From NCBI GenBank assembly GCA_003862195.1, contig QOUO01000004.1, forward strand, positions 22,578-86,577: a stretch of 64,000 nucleotides of DNA, in the 5' to 3' direction. The translations under genes were made by a program, and so were the position numbers. Positions within the stretch are counted from its first letter, which is position 1, and the number at the start of each line of letters is the position of its first letter. This stretch comes from Coriobacteriaceae bacterium (lineage in GTDB: Bacteria; Actinomycetota; Coriobacteriia; Coriobacteriales; Atopobiaceae). Under the pieces are notes generated by a model. That model made no database searches. It was not told the origin of the DNA and worked only from the letters and a program-made list of their open reading frames with translations. This document shows positions 33,170 to 42,371 of the stretch, one piece after another.

Positions 33170-34519
33170 CTACGAGAGCCCGTTCGCCACGGTCGAGGGG
33201 TCGCCGCCCGACTCCACCACCTGCATCATGGTGGCCAGCTCCTGCGTGTTGGCGACCACGTATGAGACCCCTCCTATGGTCTGCGTGGTCGAGGGGATCG
33301 ACGCGGAGTAGATGGTGGGCGTGCCCACCGCGAGCCGCGCGAGCAGCGGGATGATGTTGTAGCAGCGCATCGTGGTGGAAAGGAGCCCTCCCATGGCCTT
33401 GCCCACCGTGGGGAGCGCCAGCGGGTTGGAGAGCGCCTTCTTCATGATGGCCTCAATCAGGATCCGCTGGTCCTGCTGGCGCTGGTAGTCGCCGTTGGCA
33501 AAGCCGTGCCTCACGCGCGAGAAGAGCAGCGCCGTCTTGCCGTCCATCGTGTACGTGCCGGCCGACATCACGAGGCCCGTGTAGTTGGGTTCGTTTATGT
33601 CCACGGGGACGTTCACGGTCACGCCGCCCAGTGCGTCCACCAGCGTCTGCACGCCGTCAAAGTGGATCAGCGCCACGTGGTTGATGCTCACGCCCAAGAG
33701 GCTCTTCACGGCGGCAGCGGCACCCGCCGCCCCGCCATATGCGTAGGCCGCGTTGATCTTCTGCGTGCCGTGGCCCTCTATCGTCACCATCGTGTCACGC
33801 GGGATCGAGACCATGGTCACCTTGGCCTGAATCGGGTCGATGCGGCACAGGATCATCGTGTCCGTGCGGCTCACGGTGTCGCCCTCGCGCGCGTCCGAGC
33901 CGAGCAGCAGCACGTAGTACGGCGTGAGCGGGATGTGCGCGGACGTCTGGCCGGAAAGGCTCTGCGCCTCGGAGTCGGAAAACGCGATGCCCTGGTCGAT
34001 GGGCACGCAGATCAGCACGTACAGCGCCACGAGGATGCCCAGGATCAGGAGGACCACGTTCCTTGCCCTATGGGGGTGCTCACGCCGCGGCTCCATCGCC
34101 CTTCTCGCCCGGCGCTCGCGAAGCCGTTCGCGCAGGCTGCCGCCACCGCCCTCGGAGGGCTGGCCGTAGCCGCCATACTGGTCGCCGTAGCCGTCCTGAT
34201 AGCCGTAGCCGTCGCCGTACTGCTGGCCGTACTCGTCGTACTGTTGCCCCCGGTAGGGCTGGCCGTACTCGTAGGCGTTGCCGCTTGCGTCGCGCGAGAA
34301 GCGCGAGCCCTGCTGGGCCGCACCACGCCCGTGAGCGGCGTCGCGCAGCGCGCTCGAAAGTCGCGAGCGCCTGCTCACCACCGCGCCGCCGCCGGACGGC
34401 GCGCCGGAGCTCGCGGCGGGCGCCTTGCCCTGCCGCCGCGCCGTGTAGCGCCGGGGGTCGTCGTAGTCGTACTGCGTGTCCTCGCCCTGGTCGCCGTCAC
34501 CCGGCCGATACTCGCCCAT
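33170..34519 (-). CDS. LytR-CpsA-Psr (LCP) family cell wall glycopolymer ligase
   Basis: Attaches wall teichoic acid-like polymers or polysaccharides to peptidoglycan from undecaprenyl carriers. 449 residues: a long cytoplasmic N-terminus with a Tyr/Gly/Gln-rich low-complexity stretch (residues ~85-125, QYGDGYGYQDGYGDQYG), a basic Arg segment, one transmembrane helix (~153-172, VVLLILGILVALYVLICV), then the LCP domain with LLGSDAREGDTVSRTDTMIL, the SIPRDTMV strand and KINAAYAYGG, the residues that bind polyprenyl phosphate. ATG 34519 has AGGAGG 5 bases upstream. A variant of the dispersed word (34098-34110) encodes part of the Arg-rich segment just before the helix. Confidence 0.92.
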   Translation of the reverse strand: MGEYRPGDGDQGEDTQYDYDDPRRYTARRQGKAPAASSGAPSGGGAVVSRRSRLSSALRDAAHGRGAAQQGSRFSRDASGNAYEYGQPYRGQQYDEYGQQYGDGYGYQDGYGDQYGGYGQPSEGGGGSLRERLRERRARRAMEPRREHPHRARNVVLLILGILVALYVLICVPIDQGIAFSDSEAQSLSGQTSAHIPLTPYYVLLLGSDAREGDTVSRTDTMILCRIDPIQAKVTMVSIPRDTMVTIEGHGTQKINAAYAYGGAAGAAAAVKSLLGVSINHVALIHFDGVQTLVDALGGVTVNVPVDINEPNYTGLVMSAGTYTMDGKTALLFSRVRHGFANGDYQRQQDQRILIEAIMKKALSNPLALPTVGKAMGGLLSTTMRCYNIIPLLARLAVGTPTIYSASIPSTTQTIGGVSYVVANTQELATMMQVVESGGDPSTVANGLS

Positions 34520-34528
34520 GCGCACCTC

Positions 34529-35419
34529 CTAGCGCGCGTCCCCACGCGGCTCCTCGCCGCGCGCGAAGACCTCTATCATCTCGTTCGTGAGGCTCGACGT
34601 GTCCTCGTGCGAGGTCGGCAGGTCCTCGCGCCGGACCCAGCGCGCCACGGAGAGCTCCACGTGGTCGGGGTGTGCCGCCGTCGGGTCGCCGTCCACGTCC
34701 GCGAAGAACCCCATCAGCAGCGAGTCGGAAAACGGCCACGGCTGGCTCTTGTAGAAGCGGAGGTTGCTGACCCTCAGGCTCACCTCCTCCATCACCTCGC
34801 GCTCGATGGTCTGGCCCAGGGTCTCCCCCACCTCGCAGAAGCCGCTCACGAGCGCATAGTGCTTGATGCGCCCCTGCGCAAACTTTGTGAGCAGCAGCCT
34901 GTCGCCCCAGCAGATGCCCACGATGATGCAGGGATTGATGCGCGGGTACACCACGTTGCCGCACGAGGGGCACACGAGCTCGCGGCTCGTGGCAACGTGT
35001 CCCAGCTCCGCCCCGCAGCGCCCGCAGTAGCGGTTGTTGCGGTACCACCGCCACAGCTGCATGCCGGCCGTCGCCGCGTACGCGAGCCAGCGCGGCTCGT
35101 AGAAGCGCATCGTCTGGATTGAGGCAAACACGAAGCCCGCCGGGCACTCCACGGCGCCCGTGTCGATGGCGGCGTCGTCCACCAGGAAGAACCGCGCATC
35201 GCCCACGCTAAAGAGGTAGCGCAGGCAGAGGCTCTCCACGGTTTGCGAGCCCGCGGCCGAGCCGCCCGTCCAGTCCCGAACGCGCGGCAGCACCAGGCGG
35301 CCGTCCTTCTCCGCCAGAAGCGTGCCCGAGCCCTGGTACGCGAGGGCGTAGTCCCCCGGCTCGGGCTCCACGGCCCGGTAGGTGATGTCAAAGCAGCGCT
35401 CGCCGATGTCCTGAATCAC
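34529..35419 (-). CDS. nudC: NAD(+) diphosphatase / NADH pyrophosphatase (Nudix)
   Basis: Hydrolyses NADH to NMNH and AMP and can remove NAD caps from RNA. 296 residues: an N-terminal domain, a zinc ribbon (CGRCG ... CPSCGN, residues ~133-155), then the Nudix domain with the box GFCEVGETLGQTIEREVMEEV written here as positions 34786-34848, and the family-specific SQPWPFSDSLLMGF. The stop is 9 bases from the LCP gene, so the two may be co-transcribed. Confidence 0.93.
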   Translation of the reverse strand: MIQDIGERCFDITYRAVEPEPGDYALAYQGSGTLLAEKDGRLVLPRVRDWTGGSAAGSQTVESLCLRYLFSVGDARFFLVDDAAIDTGAVECPAGFVFASIQTMRFYEPRWLAYAATAGMQLWRWYRNNRYCGRCGAELGHVATSRELVCPSCGNVVYPRINPCIIVGICWGDRLLLTKFAQGRIKHYALVSGFCEVGETLGQTIEREVMEEVSLRVSNLRFYKSQPWPFSDSLLMGFFADVDGDPTAAHPDHVELSVARWVRREDLPTSHEDTSSLTNEMIEVFARGEEPRGDAR

Positions 35420-35473
35420 GTCTGCCCCCTTATGTGCACTGCAAGCAGGGTACCACGGCGCCCCCGTACGCGC

Positions 35474-35503
35474 GGAGGGACCCCGCTGGCGCGGAGTCCC
35501 TCC
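35474..35503 (-). terminator. Strong hairpin after the phosphoketolase gene
   Basis: GGAGGGAC and GTCCCTCC arms (35474-35481, 35496-35503) plus an inner CCGC/GCGG stem form about 12 pairs. No T-tract follows on either strand. Confidence 0.6.
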
Positions 35504-35555
35504 ATCAAGGTGCTATGTTGCTGCAGGCGTCGCGCAGGCGCGTGTGGCATTCGCC

Positions 35556-35568
35556 GGGCGAGAAGGAC
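35556..35568 (+). repeat. Dispersed 13-mer GGGCGAGAAGGAC at the phosphoketolase stop
   Basis: Exact copy lying just 3' of the phosphoketolase stop codon, overlapping it by one base. Confidence 0.8.
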
Positions 35569-38069
35569 TACTCGTCGTTGTCGCCACCGGTCGAGGACAT
35601 GGCGGCCGCGGAGTTGTCCTGGCCCACGACGTCGCGCCAGCTCCACTCCGTGAAGCGCGGGTGGTCGTAGCCGTTGTCGACCGCGAACTGGAAGGCCTCG
35701 TCGCGGAAGTCGCGGTACTCGCGGATCTTGTCGGCGTACTTCTTGGCGTCCAGGAGCTCAAGCGCGTGCGCGGTGAGGGCGTAGCGGTCCATCTCGTTGA
35801 GGCGCAGCATGTCGAACGGCGTCGTGGTTGAGCCCTCCTCCATGTAGCCGTGGACGTGGAAGTTGTCGTGGTTGGGGCGGCCGTGGATGAGGCCGTAGAT
35901 CGTGTGGGCGTAGGCGTGGAACGCGAAGAGCACGGGCACGTCCTCGCCGAACATGGCCTTGAACTCGTCGTCCGTGAGGGAGGCGTCGTTCTCCTCGTGG
36001 TCCTGGATCGCAAGGAGCTTGACCACGTTCACGAAGCGCACCCTGATGCCCAGGTCCTGCAGGGCGTCGGAGGTCGCGAGCATCTCGAGCGTGGGGACGT
36101 CGCCGCAGCAGCCGAGCACGATGTCGGGCTTCTCGCCGTCACGCACGTTGCCTGCCCAGTCCCACACGGCGGCACCGCGGTCGAGCTCGGCCTGGGCCTC
36201 GTCGATGCTCTGGAACGTAGGGGCGGGCTGCTTGCCCGCGAAGATCGCGTTGATCTTGTTGGTGGACTTGTAGGCCTCCTGCGCAACGCAGAGCAGCATG
36301 TTGGCGTCGGCCGGGTAGTAGATCTGGGTCACGTGGTCGTTGTGGAAGTTCTTGTTGAGCAGCAGGTCCACGAAGCCCGGGTCCTGGTGGCTGAAGCCGT
36401 TGTGGTCCTGGCGCCAGACGTGGCTGGACAGCAGGATGTTGAGGGAGGCGATGGGCTTGCGCCAGGGGATGTGGCGCACGGTCGCCTCGAGCCACTTGGC
36501 GTGCTGGTTGATCATGGAGTCGACCACGTGGATGAACGACTCGTACGAGCTCCAGACGCCGTGGCGGCCGGTGAGGATGAAGCCCTCGAGCAGGCCCTCG
36601 CACTGGTGCTCGGACAGCTGCTCAATCACGCCACCCGTCGTGCTGAGGTAGGTGTCGTTCTCGGGGTCGGCGTTGAAGCCAGCGTCCCACTGCTTGTCCG
36701 TGAGCTTGTAGGCAGCCTGCAGGCGGTTGGAGGCCGTCTCGTCAGGACCGAAGACGCGGAACTTCGTGAGGTTGAGCTTGAGCACGTCGGCCGTGTAGTT
36801 GCCGAACACGCGGGAGGCCTCGGTGGTTCCGTAGCCATGGCCCTTCTCGGCCACCGGAATCTCGTAGTCGTGGATGTCGGGAAGCTCGAGGTCCTCGCGG
36901 ATCAGGCCGCCGTTTGCGTTGGGGTTGGCGCCCAGGCGCAGGTCGCCCTTGGGCATGAACTCCGTGACCTCCGGACGCAGGGTGCCGTTCTCGTCCCAGA
37001 GCTCGGCCGGCTTGTAGGAGCGGAGCCACCCGCGCAGGACGCGGAAGTGCTCGTGGGTGTCCTTGGCAGAGGTCAGGGGCACCTGGTGGGCACGCCAGCT
37101 GCCCTCGGTCTTCTTGCCGTCGATGTACTTGGGGCAGGTCCAGCCCTTGGGGGTCTTGAAGATGATCATCGGGTAGGCGGGGCGGGCCGTCTCACCGGCG
37201 AGCGCGCGCCACTTGATGTCGCAAATCTCGTTGAAGACCTGCTCGAGCAGTGCGGCGAAGCGACGGTGGATCGAGATGTGGGACTCGTCGTCGAAGCCGG
37301 CCACGAACGTGTAGGGGTGGTAGCCCATGCCGCGGAAGAACTCGTCGCGCTCCTCGTCGGAGATGCGGGCCAGGATCGTGGGGTTGGCGATCTTGTAGCC
37401 GTTGAGGTGCAGCACGGGCAGGACGATGCCGTCCGTGAGCGGGTTCACGAGCTTGTTGGTCTGCCAGGACGTGGCGAGCGGGCCAGTCTCGGCCTCGCCG
37501 TCACCCACGACGGCAAAGGCAAGCAGGCTCGGGTTGTTGAGGACGGCGCCGTAGGCGTGCGAGAGCGTGTAGCCAAGCTCGCCACCCTCGTGGATGGAGC
37601 CGGGGGTCTCGGGCGCGAAGTGGCTGGGGATGCCGCCGGGGTAGCTGAACTGGCGGAAGAACTTCTCGAGGCCGGCCTCGTCGTCCGTGATGTCCGGACG
37701 GATCTCGCGGTACGTGCCGTCGAGCAGCGACTGCGAGGTGCCGGCGGGTCCGCCGTGGCCCGGCCCCATGAAGAACACGACGCTCTGGCCGTGGTCGTGG
37801 ATGAGGCGGTTGACGTGACCCATGAGGAAGTTGATGCCGGGGGTCGTTCCCCAGTGACCGACAAGGCGGTGCTTCACGTCCGCGCGGCCGAAGTCGCGGG
37901 TCTCACCGGTCTTCTCGTCCACCCAGTCCGAGCGCATGAGCGGGTTGCTGCGCAGGTAGATCTGGCCGACGGACATGTAGTTGGCGGCGCGCCAGTACCT
38001 GTCGACCCACGCGAGCTCCTCCTCGGCGACGGGTGCGTCGAGCTTCTTCCAAGGGGTACCAAGGTCCAT
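35568..38069 (-). CDS. xfp: Phosphoketolase (xylulose-5-phosphate/fructose-6-phosphate)
   Basis: TPP enzyme splitting xylulose-5-P or fructose-6-P with phosphate to acetyl-phosphate plus a triose or tetrose phosphate; the key step of the bifid shunt. 833 residues, full length. [16 protein letters not shown] near the start, [27 protein letters not shown], and the TPP/Mg motif [15 protein letters not shown] are all present, as are the family C-terminal segments [19 protein letters not shown] and [21 protein letters not shown] gene lies 56 bases upstream on the same strand. Whether it prefers xylulose-5-P or fructose-6-P cannot be decided. Confidence 0.96.
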   Translation of the reverse strand: MDLGTPWKKLDAPVAEEELAWVDRYWRAANYMSVGQIYLRSNPLMRSDWVDEKTGETRDFGRADVKHRLVGHWGTTPGINFLMGHVNRLIHDHGQSVVFFMGPGHGGPAGTSQSLLDGTYREIRPDITDDEAGLEKFFRQFSYPGGIPSHFAPETPGSIHEGGELGYTLSHAYGAVLNNPSLLAFAVVGDGEAETGPLATSWQTNKLVNPLTDGIVLPVLHLNGYKIANPTILARISDEERDEFFRGMGYHPYTFVAGFDDESHISIHRRFAALLEQVFNEICDIKWRALAGETARPAYPMIIFKTPKGWTCPKYIDGKKTEGSWRAHQVPLTSAKDTHEHFRVLRGWLRSYKPAELWDENGTLRPEVTEFMPKGDLRLGANPNANGGLIREDLELPDIHDYEIPVAEKGHGYGTTEASRVFGNYTADVLKLNLTKFRVFGPDETASNRLQAAYKLTDKQWDAGFNADPENDTYLSTTGGVIEQLSEHQCEGLLEGFILTGRHGVWSSYESFIHVVDSMINQHAKWLEATVRHIPWRKPIASLNILLSSHVWRQDHNGFSHQDPGFVDLLLNKNFHNDHVTQIYYPADANMLLCVAQEAYKSTNKINAIFAGKQPAPTFQSIDEAQAELDRGAAVWDWAGNVRDGEKPDIVLGCCGDVPTLEMLATSDALQDLGIRVRFVNVVKLLAIQDHEENDASLTDDEFKAMFGEDVPVLFAFHAYAHTIYGLIHGRPNHDNFHVHGYMEEGSTTTPFDMLRLNEMDRYALTAHALELLDAKKYADKIREYRDFRDEAFQFAVDNGYDHPRFTEWSWRDVVGQDNSAAAMSSTGGDNDE

Positions 38070-38125
38070 GTGGACTTCCTTTCGAATGTGCCCCGCGAGG
38101 GGGCTGGATTAGCTGGGAAAAGCGC

Positions 38126-38431
38126 CTAGGCGAGCTCGCCCTTGGACTTGAGGAAGCCCTCCAGGCCGGCCTTGATCTCGTCCGCGTCAACGATGTTGCG
38201 GACGCTCACCACGTAGGGAAGGTCCTTCTTGCCCTCGTCCTCGAGGATGAGGCCGAGGTCGGACATGGTGATGATGAGGTCGCCGTCGAAGTCCTTGATC
38301 TGGTCGACGGAGCCGTGCTGCGTGCTGATGGGCCAACCCTCGTTAGCCACGACCTGCTGAACCCTGGTCTCGAGGATTGCGCTGGAACCAACGCCGGCGC
38401 GGCAGCACACAAGCGCCCTGTACTTAGCCAT
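38126..38431 (-). CDS. Orphan PTS EIIB protein (galactitol/ascorbate type)
   Basis: 101 residues with the phosphocysteine loop of GatB/UlaB-type IIB proteins: VCCRAGVGSSAIL, where C10 in C-x2-G-x-G-S-S is the expected phosphate acceptor. In this family IIB takes phosphate from IIA and passes it to the sugar bound by IIC, but no IIA or IIC gene is nearby. GGGAG precedes the ATG at 38431. It is the first gene of a likely two-gene unit with phosphoketolase. It might serve a IIC encoded elsewhere or act as a signalling relay. Confidence 0.85.
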   Translation of the reverse strand: MAKYRALVCCRAGVGSSAILETRVQQVVANEGWPISTQHGSVDQIKDFDGDLIITMSDLGLILEDEGKKDLPYVVSVRNIVDADEIKAGLEGFLKSKGELA

Positions 38432-38524
38432 TGCCCGCTCCCTTCTGGCGCGCCTTCGCGCCACGTGCGCGGCGACGCGCCGGAATCCATCCGACCGCCG
38501 GGCCGCGCGTCCGTCAAATCTCTC

Positions 38525-38563
38525 TCACAGCCGAAATGTGACATATGGTGAATCTAAAGTCAA
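38525..38563 (-). promoter_or_regulatory. Candidate promoter and operator of the EIIB-xfp unit
   Basis: On the minus strand TTGACT (38563-38558) is separated by 17 bases from CACATT (38540-38535). The -10 overlaps an inverted repeat TCACA-N7-TGTGA (38525-38541). The surrounding gap 38432-38904 has no gene and is unusually A+T-rich from about 38540 to 38790. It also holds GAACGTTC (38711-38718), a TATAAT (38769-38774), and CGTTCA direct repeats (38821-38837) near the DeoR gene. Confidence 0.45.
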
Positions 38564-38649
38564 TCAGAAATTAATACTATTCAGCCGTTTACTTGTGATT
38601 TTCAAACGTCCGACCCCAGGGGAATGCCGTGCGCACGCGCGGGCAACGC

Positions 38650-38662
38650 GGGCGAGAAGAAC
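38650..38662 (+). repeat. Dispersed 13-mer GGGCGAGAAGAAC, intergenic
   Basis: Copy with A at the variable position, in the gap between the EIIB and DeoR genes. Confidence 0.75.
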
Positions 38663-38904
38663 ATACACCGTGCTTGTTACCTGCTATTTTGAAGCAATTT
38701 CTACTTATATGAACGTTCTGAATCCGCAATCGACCACAAGGAGCCTAAATGTTAACAAATGCATATATTATAATTGTTATGCGCAATGGAACACCAGATA
38801 GGAAAGAACGCTCTCCCATAACGTTCACTCCGTTCATAAAATGGTAGGGAACGGAATGCCGCGGGGCGGCAATCGGAAGGCTTACGGGACGGGGCGGTCG
38901 ACGC

Positions 38905-39687
38905 ATGAGGCGAAGCGAGACGTTCGTGACGAGGCGCAGGCAGGCCATCGTGAGGCTGCTCGAGGAGCGCGAGAGCGCCAGCGTGGCGGAGCTCGCGGAA
39001 CGCTTTGACGTGTCGTCCCTCACCATCAGGCGCGACCTGGACAGCCTGGAGGGCCAGGGCATGGTCACGCGCCAGTACGGCCGCGTGAGCCTGGTGGACG
39101 AGCTGGGGCGGCCCTCCGGCTCGCGCCGCGTGCTCGCCAAGAAGGCCATCGCCGCGGAGGCCGCGCACCACGTGGCCAACGGCGACGCGATCTTTGTGAA
39201 CGCGAGCTCCACCGCGCTGGAGATCATCGAGAGCATCACGGCGCAGGACGTGTCCATCATCACCAACAACAGTAAAGTCATGCTGCTCAAGGGGCCGCTC
39301 AGCCAGACCGTGCTCCTGACCGGCGGCAACGCCATGCCGCCGCGCACGTCGCTCACGGGCGAGCTCACCATGGACGTGATCGGGCGCTACCACGCCGCGA
39401 AGTGCTTCATGGGCTGCAGCGGCATCAGCGCGGAGGGCGGCCTCACTTCCAACACCATGCCCGAGTGCGCCGTGGACGCGCTCATGCTCGCCCACTCCCG
39501 CGAGCACTTCGTGCTTCTGGACTCGTCCAAGCTCGGGCAGGTGTACACCTACCCCATCGCGGGCATTGCCGAGGCGCACACCGTGATCACGGACGACGGC
39601 GCCACGGACGAGCAGGTCAGGGCTCTGCGCGAGGCGGGCGTGCGCGAGGTCATCCGGGTCGCGACGTCGATGCCCGAGGTGGTCTAG
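38905..39687 (+). CDS. DeoR/GlpR-family sugar-phosphate-responsive repressor
   Basis: 260 residues. DeoR helix-turn-helix at residues ~8-60 (RRQAIVRLLEERESASVAEL, SSLTIRRDLDSLEGQG), then the DeoRC sugar-phosphate sensor with IFVNASSTALEII, ITNNSKVM, LLTGGNAMPPRTSLTG and FMGCSGISAEGGLT. Such proteins are released from DNA by a phosphorylated sugar. It is divergent from the EIIB-phosphoketolase unit and 94 bases before an aldose epimerase, so both are candidate targets. No convincing ribosome site precedes the ATG. Confidence 0.92.
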   Translation: MRRSETFVTRRRQAIVRLLEERESASVAELAERFDVSSLTIRRDLDSLEGQGMVTRQYGRVSLVDELGRPSGSRRVLAKKAIAAEAAHHVANGDAIFVNASSTALEIIESITAQDVSIITNNSKVMLLKGPLSQTVLLTGGNAMPPRTSLTGELTMDVIGRYHAAKCFMGCSGISAEGGLTSNTMPECAVDALMLAHSREHFVLLDSSKLGQVYTYPIAGIAEAHTVITDDGATDEQVRALREAGVREVIRVATSMPEVV

Positions 39688-39781
39688 CCGCTCGTCCACC
39701 CGTGCGGCACCGGGGCCCGTGGCTCGGGTAGCATGGTGACAGTCGCCCTTTGCGGCGTTTGGCACAAGGGTTGGAGGAGCC

Positions 39782-40804
39782 ATGAGCCATGAGTCCATCG
39801 CGTTTGGCACCATGCCGGACGGTCGTGACGTGCACCTACACCTGCTTCGCAACGCACACGGCCTCGAGGCCGGCATCAGCGAGCTGGGCGCGTGCCTTGT
39901 GAGCATGCGCGTGCCGGACGGCCACGGCGCAAGGCCGGACGTCTGCCTGGGCTACGACGGCGTGGCCGGCTACCTGGACAACCCCCACTGCATGGGTGCC
40001 ATCCTGGGCAGGAACGCCAACCGCATCGCGGGCGCGCGCTTTGACCTGGGCGGCACGACGCACCGCCTTGCGGCAAACGATGGCGAGAACAACCTCCATT
40101 CCGGCCCGCACCTCTACTCCCACCGCCTGTGGCAGGCCAGCCGCACGACGGAGGACTCAGTCACGCTCAACCTCCACAGCCGCCCCGGCGACCAGGGATT
40201 TCCCGGTGCGGTGGACGTGAACGTCACCTACACCCTGACCGAGGACGACACGCTGCGCGTCGACTACGACGCGATGCCGGACGACACCACGATCGTCAAC
40301 CTCACGTGCCACGCGTACTGGAACCTCAACGGGCACGCCTCGGGCAGCGCGCTTGGGCACACGCTCCAGGTGGAGGCGGACTCCTACACGCCCACGGACG
40401 AGCACCACATACCCACGGGCGAGGTCGCCCCGGTAGAGGGGACGCCGTTCGACCTCAGGCAGGCGCGCCCGATCGAGGAGGGCGTGCGCGCACTGGACGG
40501 CTACGACGTCAACTACGTCCTCCACAACGACGAGCACCTGGAGCGCGCCTGCACGCTCACGGGCGACGTCACGGGCATCAGCATGGACGTGCTGACCGAC
40601 TCGCCCGGCCTGCAGGTGTACAGTGCCGGCGCGCTCGAGGCTCGCGGTAAGGACGGCGCACACTACGGCCCAGGATACGGCATCGCACTGGAAACCCAAT
40701 TCTTCCCGGATTTCATTCACCACAAGAACTTCCCCCAGGCCGTGTACGCGGCGGGGCACGCCTTCCGCTTCACCACGGCCTTCCGGTTCCGCACGCAGGC
40801 CTAG
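39782..40804 (+). CDS. galM: Aldose 1-epimerase (mutarotase)
   Basis: Interconverts alpha and beta anomers of galactose, glucose or related sugars. 340 residues; GAILGRNANRIAGARF and ENNLHSGPH in the N-terminal half, catalytic His in VNLTCHAYWNLNGHASG and catalytic Glu in IALETQFFPD near the C-terminus, all as in the GalM family. TTGGAGGAG stands 5 bases before the ATG. Probably co-expressed with, or controlled by, the DeoR gene just upstream. Confidence 0.92.
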   Translation: MSHESIAFGTMPDGRDVHLHLLRNAHGLEAGISELGACLVSMRVPDGHGARPDVCLGYDGVAGYLDNPHCMGAILGRNANRIAGARFDLGGTTHRLAANDGENNLHSGPHLYSHRLWQASRTTEDSVTLNLHSRPGDQGFPGAVDVNVTYTLTEDDTLRVDYDAMPDDTTIVNLTCHAYWNLNGHASGSALGHTLQVEADSYTPTDEHHIPTGEVAPVEGTPFDLRQARPIEEGVRALDGYDVNYVLHNDEHLERACTLTGDVTGISMDVLTDSPGLQVYSAGALEARGKDGAHYGPGYGIALETQFFPDFIHHKNFPQAVYAAGHAFRFTTAFRFRTQA

Positions 40805-40851
40805 GCAACGGCGCGGCGCACGGTGGCGGCGCGTTGCGGCCGAAGGCGCGC

Positions 40852-40877
40852 GTTCTTCTCGCCCAACGCAGGGCGAG
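40852..40877 (+). terminator. Hairpin containing a dispersed-word copy after galM
   Basis: GTTCTTCTCGCCC (40852-40864) is a copy of the dispersed word; its CTCGCCC (40858-40864) pairs perfectly with GGGCGAG (40871-40877). It lies 48 bases after the galM stop. Confidence 0.6.
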
Positions 40878-40992
40878 TTCGTAAACATTTGGGAGAGCGG
40901 GCGCCCACGCACGTCGCGAGGCGCTATGGTTGCATACTGTTCCCAACATTAACACCCGCGCCACGCGGGCCAGGCACGACCGAGGAGTATTC

Positions 40993-42357
40993 ATGGCAAT
41001 CACCCCAGAAGAGGTAGCCGAGACCCTGAGCATGGTCTCCCAGCAGAATCTTGACCTCAGGACCATCACCATGGGCATCTCGCTCTTTGGCTGCGCCGAC
41101 GAGGACATGCACCGCATGTGCACCAAGATCTACGACCGCATCACCACCACCGCGCAGGACCTCGTGCCCACGGCCGAGCAGCTCGAGCGCGAGTACGGCA
41201 TCCCCATCGCCAACAAGCGCGTGTCCGTCACGCCCATCGCGCAGATCGCGGCCGCCTGCAAGGACGAGGACCTGACGCCCATCGCCCAGGCCATGAACCG
41301 CGCCGCGGAGACCCTGGGGATCGACTTCATGGGCGGCTTCTCGGCGCTGGTCCAGAAGGGCATGGGCTCGGCGGACAGGCGCCTCATCGCGTCCATCCCC
41401 TCCGCGCTCGCGTCGACGGACCGCATCTGCTCCTCGCTCAACATCGCCTCGACCCGAGCGGGCATCAACATGGACGCCGTGCTCCTCTCGGCCCAGACCA
41501 TGATCGACTGCGCGCAGGCCACCACGGACATCGACTGCTACGGCGCCGCAAAGTTCGTCGTGTTCTGCAACATGGTGGAGGACTCGCCGTTCATGGCGGG
41601 CGCCACGCACGGCTCCGGCGAGGCCGACGCGGTCATCAACGTGGGCGTCTCCGGCCCCGGCGTCATGGCGGCGGCGCTCGAGCAGCTGCCCGAGGACGCC
41701 AGCCTCATGGAGGTGGCCGAGATGATCAAGAAGACCGCCTTCAAGATCACCCGTGCCGGCGAGCTCATGAGCCGCGAGGCCTCGCGCCGCCTGGGCGTCG
41801 AGAAGGGCATCGTGGACCTGTCGCTCGCCCCCACGCCCGCGGCGGGCGACTCCGTGGCCAAGATCCTCGAGATCATCGGCGTGGGCGAGTGCGGCGGCCC
41901 TGGCACGACGGCCGCCCTCGCGCTGCTGAACGACTGCGTCAAGAAGGGCGGCGTCATGGCGAGCTCCAGCGTGGGTGGGCTCTCCGGCGCGTTCATCCCC
42001 GTGTCCGAGGACGCCGGCATGATCCGCGCGGCCGAGGACGGCGCCCTCTCCATCGAGAAGCTTGAGGCCATGACCTGCGTCTGCTCCGTGGGCCTCGACA
42101 TGATCGCCATCCCGGGCGACACCCCGGTCGAGGCGATCGCCGGCATCATCGCGGACGAGATGGCCATCGGCGTCATCAACACCAAGACGACGGCCGTGCG
42201 CCTCATCCCCGCCATCGGCAAGAAGGAGGGCGAGATGCTCGAGTTCGGCGGCCTGTTTGGCTCCGCGCCCGTGCAGCACGTCAACCCGTATGCCGGCAAG
42301 GTCTTCGCGCACCGCGGTGGCCGCTTCCCCGCACCGATCAACTCGCTCAAGAACTAG
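40993..42357 (+). CDS. UPF0210/DUF711 family protein (PFL-like fold)
   Basis: 454 residues, the full family length, starting [15 protein letters not shown] and running through [46 protein letters not shown], and ending [13 protein letters not shown]. The family has a pyruvate-formate-lyase-like barrel with no glycyl radical motif and no known reaction. In many genomes it is paired with an ACT-domain protein (UPF0237); none is present here. GAGGAG precedes the ATG at 40993. A hydrolase follows 14 bases after the stop. Confidence 0.93.
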   Translation: MAITPEEVAETLSMVSQQNLDLRTITMGISLFGCADEDMHRMCTKIYDRITTTAQDLVPTAEQLEREYGIPIANKRVSVTPIAQIAAACKDEDLTPIAQAMNRAAETLGIDFMGGFSALVQKGMGSADRRLIASIPSALASTDRICSSLNIASTRAGINMDAVLLSAQTMIDCAQATTDIDCYGAAKFVVFCNMVEDSPFMAGATHGSGEADAVINVGVSGPGVMAAALEQLPEDASLMEVAEMIKKTAFKITRAGELMSREASRRLGVEKGIVDLSLAPTPAAGDSVAKILEIIGVGECGGPGTTAALALLNDCVKKGGVMASSSVGGLSGAFIPVSEDAGMIRAAEDGALSIEKLEAMTCVCSVGLDMIAIPGDTPVEAIAGIIADEMAIGVINTKTTAVRLIPAIGKKEGEMLEFGGLFGSAPVQHVNPYAGKVFAHRGGRFPAPINSLKN

Positions 42358-42371
42358 GGTCAGACCGGCAC

